In this document: positions 8,290-17,806 of the stretch, one piece after another | Numbering within the stretch: the first letter of the stretch is position 1 | Layout of the letters: each line of letters starts with the position of its first letter | From: Mycobacterium sp. ENV421 | GTDB lineage: Bacteria > Actinomycetota > Actinomycetes > Mycobacteriales > Mycobacteriaceae | DNA length: 64,000 bases | Reading direction: 5' to 3' | Assembly: GCF_002887815.1 (NCBI RefSeq) | Contig: NZ_PDHO01000013.1 | Location: forward strand, 1-64,000 | The notes under the pieces: model-generated | Seen by the model: only the letters and a program-made list of their open reading frames with translations | Database searches by the model: none | What the model was told of the DNA's origin: nothing | Program-made: the position numbers and the translations under genes

Positions 8290-8362
8290 GGGGCTATAGC
8301 GCAGTTGGTAGCGCGTCTCGTTCGCATCGAGAAGGTCAGGGGTTCGATTCCCCTTAGCTCCA
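8290..8362 (+). tRNA. tRNA-Ala (anticodon CGC)
   Basis: Complete cloverleaf: acceptor GGGGCTA/TAGCTCC (one G-T pair), D arm GCGC/GCGC, anticodon stem TCTCG/CGAGA with loop TTCGCAT (anticodon CGC at 8323-8325, reads GCG), T arm AGGGG-TTCGATT-CCCCT, discriminator A. No encoded CCA. It follows glpR by 51 nt and marks the left edge of an accessory block. Confidence 0.97.
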
Positions 8363-8525
8363 CAGTTTTCAACGATCGACGGCACGCCTTCGCCGGCCCA
8401 GCCGCGGCCCAAGTCCGCCACATCTCGCGTCCCTGCCGACGTTGGCCGTAGCCTGTTGGGCTGGAGCGCATGCTGGCGACGAATTCTCTGGTGAGGTTCC
8501 GCGCTGATTGCCGGAGGGATATGTC

Positions 8526-9816
8526 ATGTCGGACACCGGTGCGCTCGGTGACGAGCATCGGCTGCGGCAGCTCATCGACAAATTGCCGGCCATGGTGGCG
8601 TACTGGGACGTCGATCTCCGAAACGTGGTCGCCAATGAGGCCCACCGGCCGTTCTTCGGCAAGACTCCCGCCGAGATCCGCGGTATGCACATCACCGAGT
8701 TGCTGGTCGGGGACCTCGGTGAGGCGAGCCTGCCGTACGTGTACGCCGCCATGGCGGGCGAGGATCAGATATTCGAGAAGACGCTGACCGACCACAACGG
8801 CGCTGTCCGTCATGTCCAGGCCTCCTACCTGCCGGACGTGGTCGACGGGCAGGTGCGTGGGTTGTACGTGCAGGTGGCTGACGTGACAGCGCGGGTCGAG
8901 GCCGAGCGGGCCCGCGACGACGCTCAGCGGCTGTTCGAGATCAGCATGGACAACGCGCCGTTCGGGAAGGCCGTGTTCAGCACCGACGGACAGGCGCTCT
9001 ACATCAACTCGGCCCTGCGCGAGCTGCTGGGGGATCCGGCCGCACGAAGAGGCGGTTCTCAACTACTACGACGGCATCCACCCTGACGATGTCGCTGTGG
9101 CGGAACAGGATTGGCGTGACCTGCTGTCCGGCTCGGCAGATCAGATCGCCACCGAGGTGCGTTACGTCAGGAGTGACGGCGCCATCATCTGGGTGCATCG
9201 CGCCGCGGTGCTGGCGCCCGGCGCTCACGGCGGTGCCGACGTGGTGATCGCCCAGCTTCAGGACGTCACCGTCCGGAAGGGTATCGAGGTCGAACTGGCC
9301 CACCGCGCCGTGACCGATCCGCTCACCGGCCTGCACAACCGGCACTCGCTCGTCGCTCGGATCGCCGAGCACCGCACCGCTCACCCCGGCGACTGCGTGG
9401 CCGCGTTGTTCATCGACCTCGATGGGTTCAAGAAGGTCAATGATTCGCACGGCCACGCCGCAGGAGATGCCGTTCTGGAAGCCGCCGCGGGGCGGCTTGC
9501 CGCAGCGGTGGTGTCGCCCAATGCGGTCTATCGTCTCGGCGGCGACGAGTTCGTCGTTCTGGTCGTCGACGACGTCGGTGAGTCCGCCGTCGAGCAATTG
9601 GCGCAGGACGTGTGGGCTGCGGTCAGCGGCGCGTATCCCGTGGATGGCAGCGAGGTGACACTCACGGCATCGGTGGGGCGTGCATCCAGCCGGACGGCGG
9701 ACGCCGCCGAACTCATCCGCGAGGCCGATATCGACATGTACCGGCAGAAAGCACGGCGGCAACAGGGTGATCAACGCCTCAGCTCAACCGAAATTGTCGC
9801 GCGCGACGGCGAGTAG
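8526..9816 (+). pseudogene. PAS-PAS-GGDEF diguanylate cyclase interrupted by a frameshift
   Basis: Two frames together encode one protein. Frame 1 starts at ATG 8526 (GGAGGG 8 nt upstream) and carries a PAS domain (about residues 12-120) and the start of a second PAS, then loses the reading frame and ends at 9086. The other frame continues from about 9031 with PHEEAVLNYYDGIHPDD, a normal PAS sequence, and then a GGDEF domain with an intact RLGGDEF motif. Removing one G from the run GGGGG at 9029-9033 restores a 429-residue protein reading ELLGIRPHEEAVLNYYDG. No RxxD inhibitory site is visible before GGDEF. The shift may be a real mutation, slippage-prone phase variation, or a sequencing error. 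Confidence 0.88.
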
Positions 9817-9889
9817 GCTGCGGGTTAGGAAACCGCTACCCGAGGAGGATGCCACGTCCGCCGATCGGCCCAATCTGGGCCAACTCATC

Positions 9890-10285
9890 ATGTACTCGTA
9901 CGGGTTCCGCCGGCTGCCTGCTTCGATGCGGGAATGGGTCGCGAACGATCTCGCGGGGCCCGGCGCCGTCAAGCGGTTCATGCTCAAAGCGGCGATCCCG
10001 CCGTTCTTCCTCCTGGCGCCGTTCTGGCTGCTGCCCGTGGAGAACAACTCGGTGTACGTTCACGCCGAGATGACGGTGCCGCTCTATCTGTGGACGCTGG
10101 CGATTTCACTTGCGCTGAACAAGGTTTGGCGGCGCCATCGGCTCGCTGTGCACGGTCTTGACCCGAACCTGGTGGACGTGGTCAAGCGTCAGAAGAACGC
10201 CCGTATCGAAGAGGATTACATCGCCCGGTTCGGCCCGCGCCCCCAGGACGCCGAGCATCAGAAGAACAGCAATCCGTTCTTCTGA
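9890..10285 (+). CDS. DUF5313 membrane protein
   Basis: Small mycobacterial membrane protein of unknown function, with YSYGFRRLPASMREWV at the N-terminus, two hydrophobic segments (about residues 32-48 and 58-75) and the RRHRLAVHGLDPNL motif. ATG 9890 is the first normal start, but relatives usually have about 12 more residues. The upstream sequence encodes such residues (SADRPNLGQLI) in frame and has GAGGAGG at 9842-9848, with ACG at 9854 where an ATG would be expected. So the true start may be an ACG codon, or a mutated ATG. Between the cyclase and the PPOX gene. Confidence 0.75.
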   Translation: MYSYGFRRLPASMREWVANDLAGPGAVKRFMLKAAIPPFFLLAPFWLLPVENNSVYVHAEMTVPLYLWTLAISLALNKVWRRHRLAVHGLDPNLVDVVKRQKNARIEEDYIARFGPRPQDAEHQKNSNPFF

Positions 10286-10708
10286 TCAGTCGGCGACGTT
10301 GAACGCCGTGATCACCTTCGTCGGGGTCACCCGTACGACCAGCTCACCGGGCACGCCGTTGCGCCTGCCGAATTCTTCGGCGCGCTCGGCTCCCATATAG
10401 CGGGCCGCGATGCGGGTCGCGAGGTCGAGCAGTTCATCGGGATCTTCGCCGAGGGACGCGGTGCCCTGAACCTGAACGAACGAGAACGGCGGATCCTGGT
10501 CGTCGACGCAGATCGCGACCCGTGGGTCGCGGCTCAGCGCACGGCCTTTGGCGGTCGCCTTTCCGGTGTTGAAGACCAGTTGGCCACCGTCGACGATGAA
10601 CCACACCGGGGCGACGAGCGGTCTGCCGTCTGCGGCGACATAGGCCAGTTTGGCCGTTCGGGTGCCCTCGGAGAGGAACGCGGCCACGTCGTCGGAGAGT
10701 TCGTCCAT
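10286..10708 (-). CDS. PPOX-class F420-dependent reductase
   Basis: 140 residues from ATG 10708. A TAGCCT box 7 nt upstream suggests a leaderless start. The split-β-barrel pattern of the pyridoxamine-oxidase-like family is visible: TAKLAYVAADGRPLVAPVWF, 'LVFNTGKATAKGRALSRDPRVAI' and a FSFVQVQGTA strand. Mycobacterial relatives (Rv1155 type) bind F420 rather than FMN, and act on small molecules; the substrate here is not evident. Convergent with DUF5313 with no gap. Confidence 0.85.
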   Translation of the reverse strand: MDELSDDVAAFLSEGTRTAKLAYVAADGRPLVAPVWFIVDGGQLVFNTGKATAKGRALSRDPRVAICVDDQDPPFSFVQVQGTASLGEDPDELLDLATRIAARYMGAERAEEFGRRNGVPGELVVRVTPTKVITAFNVAD

Positions 10709-10830
10709 ACCGTCGAGGCTAGGCGCTTGACCCGCGAAGCGTTTCGACCCATGCCGGCGGTGGCAATACTCGAGTGGCGCGTCGTCGGGTTTGGCAGGCA
10801 AGGTTGAAGCAAGACAAAGTCAGGAGTCTC

Positions 10831-13095
10831 ATGTCGCAGACGGTGGAGTCCATGCCCGACGATGGACCGCCCGACGAGGGTGAAACCGGCAATGCGCCTG
10901 CCGAGATCACCTACGACGAGCATCTGCACCCTGCCCGACCTCGTACGTTGCGGTTCCGTCCGCGCGTTCGAAACCCGTTCGTGCGCAGGTCGATTGCGCA
11001 GGACGGCTCGCCGACGGCGGACAACCAGGCCTACGTGTCGTGGCTGTTGTCACAGTCGATGCTGGCCGACGCCAACGAGATCAGCCAGCAATTCTCCGGA
11101 CAGGGTTCGATGTGGCAGAACCCGTACGCCACGCCCAGCCCACGCAGTGCTGTTGACGCTGCGTCGGTGTGGTTCACCGCGTATCCGCTGTCGCTCATCA
11201 CCCGGCCCGAGGAATCCTTCCTCAAGGCCATGGCCGATGAAGCGATGTGGAAGGCATTCGCAGAGATCGGTATCGAGGGGATCCACACCGGCCCCGTCAA
11301 ACGCGCCGGTGGCATCGCGGGCTGGCAGCTGACCCCCAGCGTTGACGGCCACTTCGACCGGATCAGCACCCAGATCGACCCGGCGTTCGGCACCGAAGAC
11401 GAGTTCCGCCAGATGTGCGGCACCGCGAACTGGTACGGCGGCACCATTCTCGACGACATCGTGCCCGGCCACACCGGCAAGGGCGCGGATTTCCGGCTGG
11501 CGGAGATGAAGTACGCCGACTATCCCGGCATCTACCACATGATCGACATCGATCCGCTGGACTGGGAGCACCTGCCCGACGTTCCGCACGGCCGGGACTC
11601 GGTCAACGTGGACGCCGCGACCGAGGAATGGCTGGACAAGGCCGGCTACATCATCGGGCGGCTGCAACGCGTGATCTTCTACGCCGAGGGCATCAAGGAG
11701 ACCAACTGGAGTGTCACCCGCCCCGTCGTCGGCATCGACGGTGTCGAGCGGCGGTGGGTGTATCTGCACTACTTCAAGGAGGGGCAGCCCTCGATCAACT
11801 GGCTCGACCCGTCCTTCGCCGGGATGCGCCTCGTCATCGGCGACGCACTGCACTCACTGACCGATCTCGGGTCGGGCGGGTTGCGCCTCGACGCCAACGG
11901 CTTCCTCGGCGCCGAGAAGACGTCCGGGGACGACGGCGTGGGATGGTCGGAAGGTCACCCGCTGTCGCAGGCCGCCAACCAGTTCATCGGAAGCATGGTG
12001 CGCAAACTGGGCGGTTTCACCTTCCAGGAACTGAACCTGACGATCGACGACATCAAGGAGACCAGCGGCACCGGCGCCGACCTGTCCTACGACTTCGTCA
12101 ACCGGCCCGCCTATCACCACGCGCTGGCGACCGCCGACACGGAGTTTCTGCGCCTGACGCTGCGCACGGCCATCGAACTGGGCGTGGACCCGGCATCACT
12201 GGTGCACGCACTGCAGAACCACGACGAGCTGACCTACGAGTTGGTGCACTGGTCGAACGGCCACAAGGACGACATCTACACCTACAAAGGCCATGAGATC
12301 ACCGGCGAGGCCCTCGGCGAACGTGTTCGCGCCGACCTGACCGAAGCGCTCACCGGACCGGCCGCGCCGTACAACCGCGTCTTCACGACGAACGGAATCG
12401 CTTGCACCACAGCGACAGTGATCGCTGCGACGCTGGGATACCGCGACCTCGACGACATCGACGACGACATCGACCGCATCCGCCGGGCACACCTGCTGCT
12501 GGCGATGTTCAACGCACTTCAGCCAGGGGTGTTCGCGCTGTCCGGCTGGGACCTGTGCGGCATGCTCACATTACCGTCGGCTGAGGTCGCCGACCTGATG
12601 CACGGTGGTGACACCCGCTGGATCCACCGCGCCGCGCACGACCTGATGGGCGTCAACCCGGCAGCGACGAAGTCGAACGCCGGAATGCCTCGTGGCCGAA
12701 GCCTGTACGGGTCGATTCCCGAGCAGCTCGCCGACGACACCAGCTTCCTGCGCCAACTGCAGGCGATACTGCGGGTGCGGGCGCACTACGGCATTGCGAC
12801 CAGCCGGCAGGTCGACATTCCCGAGGTGTCACATCGCGGCATGTTGGTGATGGTGCACCAGCTCGATGCGCCCGAGCAGCATCAGCTGACGGTGTTGAAC
12901 TTCGCCAACGAAGACATCGCAGGCACTGTCCGATCCAAGACTCTGCCGCCGGGTGCGACCGTGCGCGACATGTTCACCGGGGCGCACATCGCGGTCGTCG
13001 ACGACCTGCACAGCTTTGCGGTCGAGATGATTCCGCATCACGGGATGGCGCTCCTGGTCGAAGTCGAACCGGCCGACGAGGGCGCGCCGGCCTGA
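10831..13095 (+). CDS. GH13 α-amylase-fold enzyme, trehalose-synthase-like
   Basis: 754 residues from ATG 10831 (CAGGAG 5 nt before). The (β/α)8 barrel shows the three GH13 catalytic carboxylates: nucleophile Asp in GLRLDANGF, acid/base Glu in FTFQELNL, and Asp in LQNHDELTY. The [11 protein letters not shown] and IEGIHTGP segments are unlike secreted amylases and closer to the maltose/trehalose-interconverting TreS group, but the usual TreS N-terminal motif is not clear. No signal peptide, so cytosolic. It may act on trehalose or maltose; the substrate is an inference. Alone in its transcription unit. Confidence 0.82.
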   Translation: MSQTVESMPDDGPPDEGETGNAPAEITYDEHLHPARPRTLRFRPRVRNPFVRRSIAQDGSPTADNQAYVSWLLSQSMLADANEISQQFSGQGSMWQNPYATPSPRSAVDAASVWFTAYPLSLITRPEESFLKAMADEAMWKAFAEIGIEGIHTGPVKRAGGIAGWQLTPSVDGHFDRISTQIDPAFGTEDEFRQMCGTANWYGGTILDDIVPGHTGKGADFRLAEMKYADYPGIYHMIDIDPLDWEHLPDVPHGRDSVNVDAATEEWLDKAGYIIGRLQRVIFYAEGIKETNWSVTRPVVGIDGVERRWVYLHYFKEGQPSINWLDPSFAGMRLVIGDALHSLTDLGSGGLRLDANGFLGAEKTSGDDGVGWSEGHPLSQAANQFIGSMVRKLGGFTFQELNLTIDDIKETSGTGADLSYDFVNRPAYHHALATADTEFLRLTLRTAIELGVDPASLVHALQNHDELTYELVHWSNGHKDDIYTYKGHEITGEALGERVRADLTEALTGPAAPYNRVFTTNGIACTTATVIAATLGYRDLDDIDDDIDRIRRAHLLLAMFNALQPGVFALSGWDLCGMLTLPSAEVADLMHGGDTRWIHRAAHDLMGVNPAATKSNAGMPRGRSLYGSIPEQLADDTSFLRQLQAILRVRAHYGIATSRQVDIPEVSHRGMLVMVHQLDAPEQHQLTVLNFANEDIAGTVRSKTLPPGATVRDMFTGAHIAVVDDLHSFAVEMIPHHGMALLVEVEPADEGAPA

Positions 13096-13162
13096 GCCGG
13101 CCTGCTCGGCGGGGCACGCGCACTAGACTCCAGCTGCCGGGTGTTGTCTGGGGGAGTCGTCG

Positions 13163-13951
13163 ATGAGTGGATGGCTGGTGAGCACCGTCCCGCCGGGACT
13201 GCTCCTCGTCGGTCTGATCGTGGTCATCGCCGGGGGTGCGATGCTGATCGCCAGGGTGATTCGTCGACGGTTCCCCGCGCTCACCCGGGACGAGCACAAC
13301 GACGTCACCAAATTCACCTACACCTTCATCGGCTTCATCTACGCCTTTCTGATCGGGTTCATGACGTCGTCGATGTGGGGTCAGATCAGCTCCGCCGACG
13401 CGAACGCGCGCGCCGAAGGTGCGGCTGCCATCGAAATGGCAAGGGATCTGGTCGCTTTCGACAAGCCCGACGCAGATCGCCTGCGGCGCAGCCTGCTCGA
13501 CTACGAGAAGTCCGCGATCGCGGAGTGGGAAAGCGGCCCCGGGACCCGCTCACCCGGGACCGACGATGCGCTGGCGCAGTTGACGTCGGCCTACCGGCAG
13601 GTCACCGCGACGACCGACAGCCAGAAGACCGTTCTCTCAACGTCATACGCGAACCTCGACAAGATGAGCCAGGCCCGCACCGTCCGCCTGCTCACGGCCC
13701 GCGAAGACACCGGGCCGCCGTGGCCGCTGTGGGCGGTGATCTTTTTGACCAGTGCACTGGTCCTGGGCACCGTGGTGATCTACGGGGTCGACAAGCCCGG
13801 GCTGCACTACCCGATGGTGGCGATCGTCGGCCTGATCGTGGCGACCAATCTGTTCCTGCTTCTCGAGGCGTCGCACCCGTACATCGGTGGTATATCGACG
13901 ACGCCCGACCCGCTCTATGAGGCGGTTTCGGTCATCAGCGGCCAACGGTGA
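13163..13951 (+). CDS. DUF4239 membrane protein
   Basis: 262 residues with a GGGGGAG site before ATG 13163. Four transmembrane segments: two in the first 75 residues (LLLVGLIVVIAGGAMLIA and FTYTFIGFIYAFLIGFM) and two near the C-terminus (WAVIFLTSALVLGTVVIYG and YPMVAIVGLIVATNLFLLL), separated by a soluble helical domain. This topology and the HNDVTKFTY motif fit DUF4239, a bestrophin-like domain family. Function unknown; ion transport is only a guess from fold. Overlaps the 3' end of the TetR gene by 17 nt. Confidence 0.75.
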   Translation: MSGWLVSTVPPGLLLVGLIVVIAGGAMLIARVIRRRFPALTRDEHNDVTKFTYTFIGFIYAFLIGFMTSSMWGQISSADANARAEGAAAIEMARDLVAFDKPDADRLRRSLLDYEKSAIAEWESGPGTRSPGTDDALAQLTSAYRQVTATTDSQKTVLSTSYANLDKMSQARTVRLLTAREDTGPPWPLWAVIFLTSALVLGTVVIYGVDKPGLHYPMVAIVGLIVATNLFLLLEASHPYIGGISTTPDPLYEAVSVISGQR

Positions 13952-14498
13952 CGGGACGGTAGGCCGGCGCCACGAACCGCTCCAGGACCTGCCGTTCCTC
14001 GCGAATATCGGCGATGGGTGAGTAGGCGAACGAGACGACAACGCGCACAATCCATTGCGCGGCCTGCGGATCGTCGTCGGTGATGCCGGTGAGCTCGGCG
14101 GCCAAGTGGGCGAGCACCGGCGAGGAATGCAAATTCCTCAGATCCGGTGAACTGCCGGTGCTGAACATCAGGCGCCGCAGCGGATCAGATCGGATCTCGC
14201 GCAGCGCCACGGTGATTGCGGCGATCACCCGCTCCGCACCGGTGAGGCCGTCCACCGACTGCCGAACCGTGTCGATGATGCCCGCCGCCAGGCGCATGAG
14301 CACGGCGTCGCGGATCTGGCCCTTGCCGCCGGCATGGCGGTACACCGTGGCCCGCGAGCAGTGGACCCGCTCGGCCAGGGTGTCGATATCCAACGCATCC
14401 AATCCGTCGCGGATGACGAGCTCGGTCGCTGCCGCATGGATGCGCTCCGCCGCCGCCGCGGCGCGGTCACCGCCCAGCACCCAGTCGTTGCGAGTCAT
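13935..14498 (-). CDS. TetR/AcrR-family regulator
   Basis: 187 residues. ATG 14498 is preceded by GAGAAG with 9-nt spacing, while ATG 14507 abuts that site. The N-terminal HTH reads AAATELVIRDGLDALDIDTLAERVHCSRATVYRHAGGK (about residues 24-62), typical for TetR; the remainder is a ligand-binding helical domain. Divergent from a cytochrome P450; a perfect palindrome in the 164-nt gap is a likely operator. So it probably represses the P450 and itself, with release by the P450 substrate or a related compound. Confidence 0.9.
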   Translation of the reverse strand: MTRNDWVLGGDRAAAAAERIHAAATELVIRDGLDALDIDTLAERVHCSRATVYRHAGGKGQIRDAVLMRLAAGIIDTVRQSVDGLTGAERVIAAITVALREIRSDPLRRLMFSTGSSPDLRNLHSSPVLAHLAAELTGITDDDPQAAQWIVRVVVSFAYSPIADIREERQVLERFVAPAYRPVTVGR

Positions 14499-14546
14499 GA
14501 CGGACATCTTCTCAAGAATGAGACGACGACCTCGCCAGAATGAACT

Positions 14547-14562
14547 GTTCACCCTGGTGAAC
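14547..14562. promoter_or_regulatory. Palindrome between tetR and P450 genes, probable TetR operator
   Basis: GTTCACC-CT-GGTGAAC, a perfect 7-bp-arm palindrome. It is 49 nt from the regulator start and 100 nt from the P450 start, the usual place for a TetR-family operator controlling both genes. Confidence 0.7.
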
Positions 14563-14662
14563 GGGCTCGAGTGAGACACCGCGACCACCGTGATCGCAGG
14601 TTCGGTATCGAGATGTCCGATCACGATTGACGCAGCGCCCCGCCACCGCTCAGCGTGAACAG

Positions 14663-15883
14663 ATGACATCGGCGGATACCGGCCTGGGGTTGGCACTCTT
14701 CGAGGACCGGTACATCCAGGATCCGCACCCGCTGTACGCGAGCATGCATCAGGCCGGCGACGTCCACCGCATCGCGGACTCGGGTTTCTACGCCGTGAGC
14801 AGCTGGGGTGCCGTCAACGAGGCGGTCGCCCGCGTCGATGACTTCTCGTCGAACCTGACGGCCACGATGATGTACGAGGCTCCCAACACCGTCACCGCCT
14901 TCCCGATCGGCGAACTCGGCGGCGAGATGCAGGCCTTGGCGACAGCGGACGAACCAGTGCATTCGATGCACCGGAAACTGCTGCTGCCCCAACTGGCCGC
15001 GAAACGCATCCGCGCGGCCGAATCGTTCATCGCCGACACCGCAGCGGCGATATGGGATGCCAGTGCCGATGATGACGGCATCGAGTGGATGAGCATGATG
15101 GCCAATCGGCTGCCGATGATGATCGTCGGCCGGATCATCGGGGTGCCCGACACCGACATCGACAGAATCATCCACTGGGGATACGCGGCCACCCAGGTGG
15201 TCGAAGGCTTGGTGACGCCGGCTCAAATGGAATCCGCCGGTGTCGCCGTGATGGAGCTCAGCACTTACATCGCTGACCAATTCGGACGGGCGGCGACCGA
15301 GCCACGCGACAACCTGTTGGGTGATCTGGCCTCGGCATGTGCCGCCGGCGACCTCAGCGACATTGCGGCGCTCGCGATGATGATCACCCTGTTCAGCGCC
15401 GGAGGCGAATCCACCGCATCGCTGATCGGCTCTGCCGCTTACCTTCTCGCCACTCGGCCCGATGTACAGCACCGACTGCGCGACCGGCCGGACCTGCTCG
15501 GGGCGTTCCTGGAGGAGGTACTTCGTTACGAGCCGCCGTTCCGCGGGCACTACCGCCATGTCGTCAACGACACCGAACTGTGCGGCGTCGAACTCGAGGC
15601 GGGTTCGCGGTTGCTGCTGTTATGGGGAGCCGCCAACCGGGACCCGGCGCACTTCGACGATCCCGCCGAGTTCCGACTGGATCGGCCGGCAGGTAAGGGG
15701 CACATCACCTTTGGCAAGGGTGCGCACTTCTGCGTCGGGGCGGCGCTGGCGCGACTGGAGGCGCAGATCGTCATCGGTCAGCTCGTGGAGCGCACCGCGA
15801 CCCTCGGCGCCGCCGAAGTCGGACGGTGGCTGCCGAGCCTTCTGGTGCGCCGCCTCGAGCGGCTGCGGCTCAGCGTCAGCTGA
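14663..15883 (+). CDS. Cytochrome P450
   Basis: 406-residue haem monooxygenase. Signatures: I-helix AGGEST (acid-alcohol pair replaced by E-S-T), ExxR in EEVLRYEPP, and the haem loop FGKGAHFCVGAALAR with Cys357 as thiolate ligand. ATG 14663 is preferred over TTG 14627 although neither has a strong ribosome site. No ferredoxin or reductase gene is adjacent, so electrons must come from elsewhere. Divergent TetR-family gene and palindrome indicate substrate-inducible expression. The substrate cannot be read from sequence. Confidence 0.93.
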   Translation: MTSADTGLGLALFEDRYIQDPHPLYASMHQAGDVHRIADSGFYAVSSWGAVNEAVARVDDFSSNLTATMMYEAPNTVTAFPIGELGGEMQALATADEPVHSMHRKLLLPQLAAKRIRAAESFIADTAAAIWDASADDDGIEWMSMMANRLPMMIVGRIIGVPDTDIDRIIHWGYAATQVVEGLVTPAQMESAGVAVMELSTYIADQFGRAATEPRDNLLGDLASACAAGDLSDIAALAMMITLFSAGGESTASLIGSAAYLLATRPDVQHRLRDRPDLLGAFLEEVLRYEPPFRGHYRHVVNDTELCGVELEAGSRLLLLWGAANRDPAHFDDPAEFRLDRPAGKGHITFGKGAHFCVGAALARLEAQIVIGQLVERTATLGAAEVGRWLPSLLVRRLERLRLSVS

Positions 15884-15889
15884 ACGAAA

Positions 15890-16459
15890 TCAGCGGTGAC
15901 CGCTGCCGCCGACCTCGGCGGGCAATGGCGGCGGCAACGGCGTCGTCGACGTGGACGTGGTGCTGGTGGGGACCGATGACGTCGTCGGTGACGACGACGT
16001 GGATGTCGCAGCCGATGTCGACGTGGATGTCGCAGTCGATGTCTGGGGACCGTGGAAGTCCACCCACGATTCCCTGCGGACCACCGTCGTGCCGGAGCTG
16101 ACCACCAGCGCACTCGAAGTCACCGTGTAGGTGATGCCGTCGTTGACCGCACTGTAGGAGCCGTCGCCGGAACTGGACGCGGACAGCACCAGCTTGGCGC
16201 CGTCGCGGACTCGCACGCCGCGGTACTCGTATCCGCCGGTCGCCGTCTTGCAGATCGCCACCCGGGAGCTGTCCGTGCTGCCGAAGAGCACCGCGGAGCC
16301 TGAACAGCGGGCCGTCGAGTCGAGGTAGCCGTAGGTGTCGAAGTCGGGTGCGGCGGCGGCGTGCGGCAGGGCGGTCATCAGCAGAGCGGCGCATGCCGCG
16401 GCCGCCGCAGCGCCTGCGGCGCGGATCGCAGAAGAAGGCATCGACTTCCACGACACCAT
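15890..16459 (-). CDS. Secreted protein with Thr/Ser-rich tail, unknown function
   Basis: 189 residues from ATG 16459 (alternative ATG 16441). Residues 7-35 form a signal peptide ending ALPHAAAAPDF. The mature part of about 105 residues contains two Cys (ARCSGSA and AICKTA), likely a disulphide, and repeats of short β-strand-like segments (YEYRGVRVRDGAKLVL, GITYTVTSSALVV). The C-terminal 45 residues are nearly all Ser/Thr with a PLPPPLPAEVG end, a candidate O-mannosylation region given pmt in this window. No domain is recognised. Convergent with the P450 (6-nt gap). Confidence 0.65.
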   Translation of the reverse strand: MVSWKSMPSSAIRAAGAAAAAACAALLMTALPHAAAAPDFDTYGYLDSTARCSGSAVLFGSTDSSRVAICKTATGGYEYRGVRVRDGAKLVLSASSSGDGSYSAVNDGITYTVTSSALVVSSGTTVVRRESWVDFHGPQTSTATSTSTSAATSTSSSPTTSSVPTSTTSTSTTPLPPPLPAEVGGSGHR

Positions 16460-16615
16460 GCGCACGCCGGGCGGGCGACCGCCGATGCCGACTCTCCATG
16501 CGATCGTTAGTTCGCCGAGACCCCGCGCGGTCGCTTGTAGACAGATTTCCGATTGTGTACTGTGACCGGGCGCACAGTCGGTAACCTCTGAGCGCATATC
16601 ACTGTCGGGGATCAG

Positions 16616-17794
16616 ATGGAGTTCGGGATGCGAAATCACGCGGGCGTTCGGCATCGAGCATTGACAACACTGGCGACGATAATCTCGGCCGTCGCCTTCT
16701 TCGTGATGTCGGCACTGCCCGCCTGGGCTGCCGACTCGATCACCCTGACCTGGGTGCGGCACGGCGAGTCCTACGGCAACGTCGCAGGAGCCGGGATCGA
16801 CACCAAGGTGCCCGGACCGCAGCTCACCGCACTCGGCGAACAGCAGGCCGAAGCCATCGCCCAGCAGCTCAAAGACGGCGGCTACGACAGCATCTACGTC
16901 TCCGACATGATCCGCACCCACGAGACGGCAGCCCCGCTCGCGACGGAAACCGGGCTCACGCCGATCCAGGAGGGTGGCTTCCGGGAGATCGGCGCCGGCA
17001 TCTTCGAGGGATCACCGATCGACAGCGGGCTCGGCCGCATCGGTTACTTCCTGATCCCGGTGGCCTGGACCCTCGGGCTGCGCAGCCTGCCCATCCCACT
17101 CGGCGAGAACGGCAACGGCTTCGAGTCCCGGGTCAACGGTGCCATCGCCTCAGTGATCGCCAACGGTGACACCAAGCCGGTGATCTTCTCGCACGGCGCC
17201 ACGATCATGGTCTGGACCATGATGAACGTCGACAATCCCGATGTCATGCTCATGCTGACCCATCCGCTGGGTAACACCTCCGTCGTCGTGGTGACCGGCA
17301 ACCCGGATGACGGCTGGACGCTGCAGAGCTGGGATGGTGTTGCCGTCAGCCAGAATCCGTCGCTCGCAGGCAAGTTGTTCGTCAACACCCGCAGTCTGAT
17401 CGTGGCGCCGCAGACCGCGGTCTACGACGTCGTGCAGGCGGTCAAGACCGGCGATATCAGCAAGGTGGTGGCCGCCGCGCGGGACGGCATCGCCCTCGTC
17501 GCCAAAGCCGGTGTCGACTTCGTCAAGAACTCGGTCACCGACATCGCTCAGGCGATCCGCGGGGCGCTGCCCGGCTCGGCAGCTGCCGTCGTCAGTCCCC
17601 TTGCCGCCAAGGTGAAGTCGCCCGCCGCGGCGGCGGTCAAGGCGGAGCCGGGCAAGGTCAACGCCGGATCGAGCCGCAAGGCCTCCGCGAAGGCCGATGC
17701 GTCCGGTCCGGGGGCGGGCAGTGGTAAGGCGAACGGCGGAGCCAAGAAGGGCACCGGCTCCAGCCGTCGGGCTGCCCACAAAGCGGCTGCCTGA
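16616..17794 (+). CDS. Secreted histidine phosphatase (phosphoglycerate-mutase-like)
   Basis: 392 residues with a signal peptide (about 1-38, ending in ALPAWAADS). The catalytic RHG motif follows at once (TWVRHGESYGN), with a second conserved His in IFSHGATIM. So it is a branch-1 histidine phosphatase exported to the cell wall; its substrate is unknown. After about residue 270 the sequence becomes Ala/Lys/Gly-rich, low complexity and strongly basic, suggesting wall or nucleic-acid association. ATG 16616 and ATG 16628 both have a G-rich site upstream. Alone in its unit. Confidence 0.88.
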   Translation: MEFGMRNHAGVRHRALTTLATIISAVAFFVMSALPAWAADSITLTWVRHGESYGNVAGAGIDTKVPGPQLTALGEQQAEAIAQQLKDGGYDSIYVSDMIRTHETAAPLATETGLTPIQEGGFREIGAGIFEGSPIDSGLGRIGYFLIPVAWTLGLRSLPIPLGENGNGFESRVNGAIASVIANGDTKPVIFSHGATIMVWTMMNVDNPDVMLMLTHPLGNTSVVVVTGNPDDGWTLQSWDGVAVSQNPSLAGKLFVNTRSLIVAPQTAVYDVVQAVKTGDISKVVAAARDGIALVAKAGVDFVKNSVTDIAQAIRGALPGSAAAVVSPLAAKVKSPAAAAVKAEPGKVNAGSSRKASAKADASGPGAGSGKANGGAKKGTGSSRRAAHKAAA

Positions 17795-17806
17795 CAGGGG
17801 CTTCGC

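Noticed and set aside
9849..10073. ATG at 9849 directly after GAGGAGG
   Set aside because: No spacing between site and start codon, and the frame gives an Arg/Ser-rich product. The DUF5313 frame is the coding one.
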